Part shown: positions 6,875-11,577 of the stretch, piece after piece | Layout of the letters: each line of letters starts with the position of its first letter | How positions within the stretch are numbered: the stretch's first letter is position 1 | DNA from: an uncultured archaeon | GTDB taxonomy: Archaea > Thermoproteota > Nitrososphaeria > Nitrososphaerales > Nitrosopumilaceae | Direction of reading: 5' to 3' | DNA length: 11,577 nucleotides | NCBI GenBank assembly: GCA_950073955.1 | Contig: CATMRH010000034.1 | Location: 1-11,577 of the forward strand | Notes under the pieces: model-generated | Databases searched by the model: none | What the model saw: only the letters and a program-made list of their open reading frames with translations | What the model was told of the DNA's origin: nothing | Made by a program: the position numbers and the translations under genes

Positions 6875-7216
6875 TTAGTTATTTTCTGGATCATCATCTT
6901 TTTTCTGACCCATCTTCTCTGAAATCATTTTTCTTAATTCATCGTCTGTTTTTTCCACGTTCACTCCCATTGATTTGGCCATGGTTTCTAATTTTTCTCG
7001 TTCCGTCTCGACAGGCCCTGTAATTTTTGGAGTTTGCTCTTCTCCTACCTTCATCTGGTCTTGAATTTCGTTTTTTGCTTTGTTGTATTCATTAACAGCT
7101 TTCCCAAGTTTTTTTGCAACGCCAGGAAGCTTCCCTGTTCCTAAAATCAAAACTATCGCGACAAAAATGATGATCATCCATTCGCTTCCAGCTATATTCA
7201 ATGAATAATCAAGCAT
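6875..7216 (-). CDS. tatA: Twin-arginine translocase subunit, TatA family
   Basis: This is a membrane component of the Sec-independent route that exports folded proteins with twin-arginine signals. From ATG 7216 it has 113 residues: a short N-terminus with the polar S11-E12 just before the membrane helix (about 12-25), the hinge GTGKLP (26-31, the family's FGxxKLP region), and an amphipathic helix to about 56. An acidic tail follows, with a predicted helix-loop-helix at about 71-102. The size suits TatA more than TatB, but archaeal TatA/B paralogues are hard to tell apart and no tatC is in view. A TTG at 7225 would add three residues. ATG is preferred because a TATA-like box lies 25 bp before it. 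It follows the MFS gene by 62 bp on the same strand and ends 4 bp from the methyltransferase stop. Confidence 0.85.
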   Translation of the reverse strand: MLDYSLNIAGSEWMIIIFVAIVLILGTGKLPGVAKKLGKAVNEYNKAKNEIQDQMKVGEEQTPKITGPVETEREKLETMAKSMGVNVEKTDDELRKMISEKMGQKKDDDPENN

Positions 7217-7236
7217 ATTTTGCAATACTATAATTT

Positions 7237-7246
7237 GAAATTAAAC
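7237..7246 (-). promoter_or_regulatory. TATA-like box for tatA
   Basis: The minus strand reads GTTTAATTTC, centred about 25 bp before ATG 7216. It shares TTTAATTTC with the box before tRNA-Met. It supports a leaderless mRNA starting at that ATG rather than at the TTG 9 bases upstream. Confidence 0.4.
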
Positions 7247-7278
7247 GTAATGTTCAAGTTTTATGCCTATAATCAATT

Positions 7279-8433
7279 TCATCTTTGGATTCTTTGTGGC
7301 TCTAGTTTCTTTCTTGACATTATAGCGAACAGTGTAACTCCTATTCCTATCACGCAAAATATCAGATATGGTGTTTCATCACCAAATGATTGCGTGATTG
7401 GACCGCCAATAATTGGTCCTATTGCCCAACCTATTCCAAAAACTGTTTCATATGCACCAATTAATCTTCCTGAAATTTCTTTTCTAGTTTTACTCAAAAT
7501 TATTTCTAATGTCAAGGGGAAAAATATACTAAACCCAAATCCCATTAGAATCAATGAAACTGCAAAACCAATAATTGAATCTGCAACAACTGATATGGCT
7601 AATCCAATTGACACTGCCATTGTTGCAGCAATCAAAGTCTGACTTGAATATTTTGCAAACTTTCCAACTAATGCAAGAGATACAACACGTGATATTCCAA
7701 AAACAAAATACAATAACAAAATATCTGTAGCCCCCATTCCATTGTCATTTAGAAATGCTGGATAGATTGTGAGAATTATTCCAAAAGAAGATGTACAGAA
7801 AATCAATAAGATTATTACTTCTGGAAATCTTTTCATCTCCTTAATTGATGAAAAAGATAATCGTTCATGATGAGTTCTAACTCTTTTTCTTGAGATAATT
7901 AGTGCAGAGATTATTGCAGTAGCCAGAATAAATGCTGTAATCTGAAATAGAATTCTGTAGGTAATATCAAGACCCTCAAGGAATACTGTGCCAAGTAATG
8001 GACCTACCATAAATCCAATAACGAAAAACATTGTAAACCAGGAGATATTTTTGACTCTGTTTTTTTCTGTACTCTCAGTAGCGATTATAGCCTGACATGG
8101 TGGCCAAAAAAATGCATGAGCTACTCCTGTCATTATTCTGAATCCCATTATTTCTGGAACTGACTGTGCGATTGATAGAAGGTAGATTGATGCAGAATTG
8201 ATAGCAGCTCCTAATGCAAGTAGGTATCCACTGTTAAATCTATCAAGAAGAATTCCTACAAAAAGTGGAATGAACATGTAAGGGATGAAATTGGTTAATC
8301 CAATTAATCCAAGTTCAGAATACGTAGCACCAATAACATTTTTTGCAAATAATGGTAAAATTGGTCCATGCAGTCCATATGAAATTCCAATGATTAAAGC
8401 AGTAATGTTGACTAGAATCAGAGCTCTGTTCAT
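7279..8433 (-). CDS. Major facilitator superfamily transporter
   Basis: A 384-residue integral membrane protein with about 12 hydrophobic segments in two halves, joined by a basic cytoplasmic loop near 181-203 (SRKRVRTHHER and following). GILLDRF (60-66) between segments 2 and 3 corresponds to MFS motif A. GFMVGPLLGT (140-149) in segment 5 resembles motif C of proton-coupled drug exporters, so efflux is a reasonable guess, but the substrate is unknown. R99 in a segment-4 position (FRIMTG) is also typical. The ATG at 8433 overlaps the stop of the upstream UbiE-like gene as ATGA, pointing to translational coupling and a joint transcript. Coupling to a quinone-type methyltransferase does not by itself show a shared substrate. 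Confidence 0.9.
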   Translation of the reverse strand: MNRALILVNITALIIGISYGLHGPILPLFAKNVIGATYSELGLIGLTNFIPYMFIPLFVGILLDRFNSGYLLALGAAINSASIYLLSIAQSVPEIMGFRIMTGVAHAFFWPPCQAIIATESTEKNRVKNISWFTMFFVIGFMVGPLLGTVFLEGLDITYRILFQITAFILATAIISALIISRKRVRTHHERLSFSSIKEMKRFPEVIILLIFCTSSFGIILTIYPAFLNDNGMGATDILLLYFVFGISRVVSLALVGKFAKYSSQTLIAATMAVSIGLAISVVADSIIGFAVSLILMGFGFSIFFPLTLEIILSKTRKEISGRLIGAYETVFGIGWAIGPIIGGPITQSFGDETPYLIFCVIGIGVTLFAIMSRKKLEPQRIQR

Positions 8434-9119
8434 TTGTATGCTGCAACCATTATTGCTCCACCCATAAGATCTTTCTCAAATTCTACTCTAGAGAATTTTT
8501 CTAGTAACAATCCTTCAAGCTTTTTGTTTTGAGGCCATCTTTTGAATGTACCATACAATGTTCCAAATTTTAATCCAAGTCTTCCTCCTGCAATAAATGC
8601 AAGAATAGGAAGAATGCATCTTAGATAAAACGAAACACCTACTCTGATAAACGCATTATCTGGTTTTCCTAAATCAACAATAACAAATCTACCATCTTTT
8701 TTCAGTACTCGATGAATTTCAGAAATTGCAATTCTCAAATTGATTGCATCTCTCAATGAATATCCACACAAAACTGCATCAAACTCTTCATCTCTAAATG
8801 GAATGTGCTCAAAAACTCCATTTGCCATATCTGGTAATTTTTCAAAATGCATACTTGTGTTTTTGAGCATAGGTACTAGAGGATCAAAAAGTGTGATTGA
8901 AATTTTTCCATCAGTTTGTTTTAATGCGACCTTTGACATATTACCAAAACCAGAGCCTGCATCTAAAATTTTGTTACCTGGAAATACTCTTTGTGAAATT
9001 CCACGATTTCTGTGCTCGCCATCTTTACCCAGTGAAATGATAGAATTTACTTTATCATAAACAGGAATAATCTCTCGAAGTACATCCATTACTTCGCCCC
9101 AGTAACTTCCTAAACCCAT
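8430..9119 (-). CDS. UbiE/MenG-like class I SAM methyltransferase
   Basis: A 229-residue methyltransferase similar to the C-methyltransferases of ubiquinone and menaquinone synthesis. YDKVNSIISLGKD (21-33) is the family's N-terminal YDxxNxxxSLG signature. ILDAGSGFG (51-59) is SAM motif I, D79 the ribose-binding acid, PFRDEEFDAV (107-116) and YSLRDA (120-125) the middle motifs, and VIVDLGKPD (146-154) the strand that reads EFSKP in UbiE. A hydrophobic stretch at about 161-178 could lie on the membrane, where a quinone substrate would be. Ammonia-oxidising archaea contain menaquinone-type quinones, so a role there is plausible, but archaeal homologues also methylate other lipids. The start at 9119 lies 50 bp after the psmA stop with no convincing TATA box, so co-transcription with psmA is likely. 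The stop overlaps the MFS start. Confidence 0.85.
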   Translation of the reverse strand: MGLGSYWGEVMDVLREIIPVYDKVNSIISLGKDGEHRNRGISQRVFPGNKILDAGSGFGNMSKVALKQTDGKISITLFDPLVPMLKNTSMHFEKLPDMANGVFEHIPFRDEEFDAVLCGYSLRDAINLRIAISEIHRVLKKDGRFVIVDLGKPDNAFIRVGVSFYLRCILPILAFIAGGRLGLKFGTLYGTFKRWPQNKKLEGLLLEKFSRVEFEKDLMGGAIMVAAYK

Positions 9120-9169
9120 AATTTATCGTCTATGAATACTTGTTTGAATAGTTTTCAAATCTAAAACTT

Positions 9170-9895
9170 TTATTCTGTACCAAACTTTGATGCGTTTTGA
9201 GAATAATTCTTTAAATCAGATTCAGAAACTTTCTCGAAAACTTTTGTTTCAGTTGTAATCTTTGCCATTTTGATGTCATCTACTACATCTTTTTGTTTAT
9301 CTTTTAGATTAATTGCAGCAATAGCTAAAGATGATGCATCATCTATACTCATGTCTGGGTTGTAATGTTTTTCCAAAAAGTCGTTTACATCCTCAGAACC
9401 TGCTCCAATTGCAACTGCTGCATATTGTACATAAGTTCCACTAGGATCAGTTACGTAGATTGATTCTCCTTTTTGATCAATACCTGCAATTATCAAGGAA
9501 ACTCCATTTGGACGTACTCCAGAATATTGTGTAAACTGATGAGATTGATCTGCTAAATGTTTGGCAACTGTTGCAACTTCAACAGATTCATCATATGTCA
9601 TTCTGTTTCCTTGTGAAAAGAATCTTGCACTATCTACTTGAATACGTGCATCTGGGATGTATCCTGCAGCAGCAATTCCAATATGAAAATCTACTTGGAA
9701 AATTTTTTGAGTTATATCTGTAGTCTGTAATGTTCGAGTCTTTTCTTCTACTGCCATGATAACTCCTTCTTTACTGCACACGCCAATTGCCAAAGTTCCT
9801 CTTTTTACAGTCTCCATGGCATATTCTACTTGGTAAATCCTGCCGTCTGGAGAATACATAGTAGGAGTCATATCGTAACCGCGTGATGCCATCAT
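9170..9895 (-). CDS. psmA: Archaeal 20S proteasome alpha subunit
   Basis: This subunit forms the outer gated rings of the 20S core particle, which admits unfolded substrates from an AAA unfoldase. At 241 residues it has the usual family length. The alpha signature is clear: YSPDGRIYQVEYAME (14-28) forming helix H0 and the turn, then EEKTRTL (50-56), KIFQVD (64-69) and GIAAAGYIPDAR (73-84). RPNGVSLIIAGID (128-140) and the D-P-SGTY segment (150-155) follow. K64 aligns with the lysine that receives the HbYX tail of the unfoldase. The N-terminus lacks a threonine active site, as expected for alpha. Two adjacent ATGs (9895 and 9892) make the first residue uncertain. A TATA-like box precedes it. 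The beta subunit is not in the window. Confidence 0.95.
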   Translation of the reverse strand: MMASRGYDMTPTMYSPDGRIYQVEYAMETVKRGTLAIGVCSKEGVIMAVEEKTRTLQTTDITQKIFQVDFHIGIAAAGYIPDARIQVDSARFFSQGNRMTYDESVEVATVAKHLADQSHQFTQYSGVRPNGVSLIIAGIDQKGESIYVTDPSGTYVQYAAVAIGAGSEDVNDFLEKHYNPDMSIDDASSLAIAAINLKDKQKDVVDDIKMAKITTETKVFEKVSESDLKNYSQNASKFGTE

Positions 9896-9918
9896 AATAT
9901 CACGAGTTCATTCTCAGT

Positions 9919-9927
9919 CAATTTAAG
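9919..9927 (-). promoter_or_regulatory. TATA-like box for psmA
   Basis: The minus strand reads CTTAAATTG after an ACC that could serve as part of a BRE. It is centred about 28 bp before ATG 9895, consistent with a leaderless transcript that may continue through the UbiE-like and MFS genes. Confidence 0.45.
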
Positions 9928-9978
9928 GGTAATTATCTTGCTTGAAATTTACAATGTGGAAAAGATCTGGACATATAG

Positions 9979-9986
9979 TTTTAAGC
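9979..9986 (+). promoter_or_regulatory. Possible TATA box for the winged-helix regulator
   Basis: TTTTAAGC is centred about 34 bp before ATG 10016, which would leave a leader of about 8 bases. The rest of the 120-bp divergent spacer (9896-10015) shows no obvious operator or hairpin. Confidence 0.3.
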
Positions 9987-10015
9987 AAAATTGGCCTTAA
10001 TTCCTTTAAGATAGT

Positions 10016-10399
10016 ATGACTAGTCAACTCTTAGAATTCAAAGAAATACTTAGATCAAGACCAACTTCTGCGCAAAGAAAACTCGACAAGCAGACTAGAA
10101 ATCTGTTACTTTACTTGTTTACAAGTACTAGAGGTGGATTTACCCGATTACGCATTATTATGTACTTACTTGATCAACCATACAACACACATCAACTATC
10201 TAAGGTATTTGATCTTGATTACAAAGCAGTTCAACACCACATGAAAGTACTAGAGAAAAACAACATGGTCTCAAAAATTGGTGAAAAGTATGGAGCAATT
10301 TTTCACTTGTCAAATTTTCTTGAAATTAATATCAATGCTCTAGATGAAGCAATTGACAAGCTTGACAGAAAGATGAATTACAAAAAGGTCTATCTGTAA
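10016..10399 (+). CDS. Winged helix-turn-helix transcriptional regulator (ArsR-like)
   Basis: A 127-residue DNA-binding protein with one winged helix at about 43-98. R44-L52 is helix 1, NTHQLSKVFDLDYKAVQHHMKVLEKNNMV (split as helices 2 and 3, 57-85) contains the recognition helix around YKAVQHHMKVLE, and VSKIGEKYGAIFHLS (85-99) is the wing hairpin. The basic N-terminal 28 residues and the C-terminal helix (about 107-120, probably dimerising) flank it. No metal-binding cysteines are present, so arsenic or metal sensing is not indicated. Many paralogues of this type occur in ammonia-oxidising archaea. It ends 74 bp before glutamate dehydrogenase on the same strand and is divergent from psmA, so either may be a target. 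That is inference only. Confidence 0.8.
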   Translation: MTSQLLEFKEILRSRPTSAQRKLDKQTRNLLLYLFTSTRGGFTRLRIIMYLLDQPYNTHQLSKVFDLDYKAVQHHMKVLEKNNMVSKIGEKYGAIFHLSNFLEININALDEAIDKLDRKMNYKKVYL

Positions 10400-10437
10400 T
10401 CTCATATTCTTTAACTGCGATCAGAGATTTCTAACCA

Positions 10438-10450
10438 AAAATATATAATC
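10438..10450 (+). promoter_or_regulatory. TATA box for glutamate dehydrogenase
   Basis: The sequence aaatatataatc is the strongest TATA match in the window. Its TATATAA core (10442-10448) is centred 29 bp before the TTG at 10474. This supports both a leaderless transcript and the choice of that TTG as start codon. Confidence 0.6.
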
Positions 10451-10473
10451 TGACACTAGTAAATACGATCAAC

Positions 10474-11577
10474 TTGTTCAAAAGTGATCCTTTTGCAAAT
10501 GCAACTAAACAGGTTAATGATGCATGTGATATTCTTGGGATAAAAGATAAAGGATTGCGTGAATATCTTGCAATGCCAAACAAAGTTTTGAGAGTAAAGA
10601 TTCCAGTAAAAATGGATAATGGTAAAATTAGAATTTTCACAGGTTTTAGAAGTCAACATAACAATGATAGAGGTCCATACAAAGGAGGTATTCGTTACTT
10701 TAATCCCGAAGGTGGAGTTGAATACATGGAACGTGAAGTTATGGCACTTTCTTCATGGATGACATGGAAATGTGCAATTGTTGATATTCCACTAGGTGGC
10801 GCAAAGGGTGCAATCTATGTCAACCCTAAAACAGAAAAAATTAGCGATGCAGAATTAGAGAGATTAACAAGAGGATTTGCATTCAAAATTTCTGAAATTA
10901 TAGGACCTGAAAAAGATATTCCAGCTCCTGATGTTTACACCACAGGTAGAGAGATGACTCAAATCATGGACACATTTGGTAAATTACATGGCAACAAATC
11001 TTTTCCAGGTGTTATTACTGGAAAGCCAATTTCAATGGGAGGATCACTTGCAAGAAATGTTGCAACAGGATTAGGAGCAGCATATTGTGTAAGAGAAGCA
11101 GCAAAGCAATTGAAACTGAATCTAAAAGGTGCCAAAGTTGTTTTACAAGGATTTGGAAATGCATCAACATTTGCAGGAGAATCTCTTGAAAAGATGGGTG
11201 CTAAAGTAATTGCAGTTAGTGATTCTAAAGGTTCTATTTCTATTCCAAAAAGTGCAAAGGTTAGTAAAATTTTAGAACACAAACAAAAGAAAGGCTCTGT
11301 TGTTGGATTTCCTGGAAGTAAAAAAATCTCAACTGAACAATTACTTACTACTAAATGTGATATTTTAGTTCCCGCTGCACTAGAAAATCAAATCAATGCA
11401 AAGATTGCCAAAAATCTGAAATGTAAAATTATTGCAGAAGCTGCAAATGGCCCAACATTGCCAGAAGCTGATCCAATTATTTACAAAAAGAAAATTTTGA
11501 TAATTCCTGATATTTTAGCAAACTCTGGTGGTGTTTGTATTTCATACCTAGAATGGGAACAAAATAACATGGGTTAC
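10474..11577 (+). CDS. gdhA: Glutamate dehydrogenase (3' end beyond the window)
   Basis: This enzyme interconverts glutamate with 2-oxoglutarate plus ammonium using NAD(P)H, so in an ammonia oxidiser it is a likely entry point for ammonium assimilation. The frame has 368 codons with no stop; the family is usually about 420 residues, so roughly 50 are missing. No ATG fits the N-terminus. TTG 10474 gives MFKSDPFANATKQV, and a TATA box lies 29 bp upstream. Substrate and catalytic residues are K70 (GPYKGGIRY), K99 (TWKCA), K111 (GGAKGA) and D153 (PAPDVYT). The Rossmann loop is GFGNAS (226-231), followed by D250 at the end of the next strand (AVSDSKG). AANGPTLPEAD (323-333) and NSGGVCISYLEW (350-361) are typical late motifs. 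The active-site loop reads GGAKGA rather than the commoner GGGKGG, nearer to the animal enzyme. Confidence 0.95.
   Translation, partial: MFKSDPFANATKQVNDACDILGIKDKGLREYLAMPNKVLRVKIPVKMDNGKIRIFTGFRSQHNNDRGPYKGGIRYFNPEGGVEYMEREVMALSSWMTWKCAIVDIPLGGAKGAIYVNPKTEKISDAELERLTRGFAFKISEIIGPEKDIPAPDVYTTGREMTQIMDTFGKLHGNKSFPGVITGKPISMGGSLARNVATGLGAAYCVREAAKQLKLNLKGAKVVLQGFGNASTFAGESLEKMGAKVIAVSDSKGSISIPKSAKVSKILEHKQKKGSVVGFPGSKKISTEQLLTTKCDILVPAALENQINAKIAKNLKCKIIAEAANGPTLPEADPIIYKKKILIIPDILANSGGVCISYLEWEQNNMGY

Noticed and set aside
6868..6890. Intrinsic terminator between the convergent methyltransferase and tatA stops
   Set aside because: Only 4 bp separate the stops, and there is no stable hairpin or clear oligo-T run in the gap itself.
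7220..7642. 140-codon plus-strand frame opposite the 3' end of the MFS gene
   Set aside because: It is antisense to transmembrane segments of a clear MFS protein, and its Ile/Pro/Asn-rich composition is what the complement of such codons gives.
10400..10473. Operator, riboswitch or small RNA before glutamate dehydrogenase
   Set aside because: Apart from the TATA box I see no inverted repeat or structured element in these 74 bases.
10431..10659. Two minus-strand frames at the beginning of glutamate dehydrogenase
   Set aside because: The plus strand here encodes a conserved GDH N-terminus behind a good TATA box; the minus-strand frames have no features.
1..11577. Mobile element, integrase, attachment site or CRISPR array
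   Set aside because: No transposase or integrase motifs, no spaced identical repeats and no duplicated tRNA 3' end next to tRNA-Met were seen on either strand.

Overview
The window is AT-rich, densely packed DNA that looks like an ammonia-oxidising archaeon (Nitrososphaerota/Thaumarchaeota, Nitrosopumilus-like). The main reasons are a eukaryote-type topoisomerase IB (a hallmark of this phylum among archaea), an archaeal 20S proteasome alpha subunit, an elongator tRNA-Met with an archaeal bulge-helix-bulge intron, single-domain winged-helix regulators, TTG/GTG starts, and TATA-like boxes about 25-30 bp before start codons (largely leaderless transcription). The assignment is by recognition; no database search was run.

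Layout. 2-679 (+): an unassigned class I SAM methyltransferase, possibly cut by the window edge. 709-823 (-): elongator tRNA-Met(CAT) with a 40-nt intron at the noncanonical position 30/31. 879-2537 (-): topoisomerase IB with all five catalytic residues. 2615-3445 (-): a classical short-chain dehydrogenase with its own TATA box. 3488-5998 (-): a large SF2 helicase with an N-terminal zinc ribbon and a C-terminal DUF1998/MZB cysteine cluster, starting at TTG. 6094-6870 (+): a solitary beta-class DNA methyltransferase, divergent from the helicase across a 95-bp spacer rich in GATC. 6875-7216 (-): TatA-like translocase subunit. 7279-8433 and 8430-9119 (-): an MFS transporter and a UbiE-like methyltransferase with ATGA stop/start overlap. 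9170-9895 (-): proteasome alpha subunit, possibly co-transcribed with the two preceding genes. 10016-10399 (+): winged-helix regulator. 10474 to the window end (+): glutamate dehydrogenase, 368 codons without a stop, beginning at TTG behind a clear TATA box.

How the genes fit together. Most of this is core chromosome: DNA topology (Top1B), repair or unwinding (MZB helicase), protein turnover (proteasome), protein export (Tat), quinone-type methylation, ammonium/glutamate metabolism (GDH). No integrase, insertion sequence or CRISPR array is seen, and there is no gene-free stretch over 300 bases. The least ordinary items are the tRNA-Met intron, whose splice motif is built partly from D-stem bases, and the divergent helicase-DUF1998/orphan DNA methyltransferase pair. 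The latter loosely resembles parts of defence systems, but is more simply read as a conserved helicase beside an acquired lone methyltransferase.
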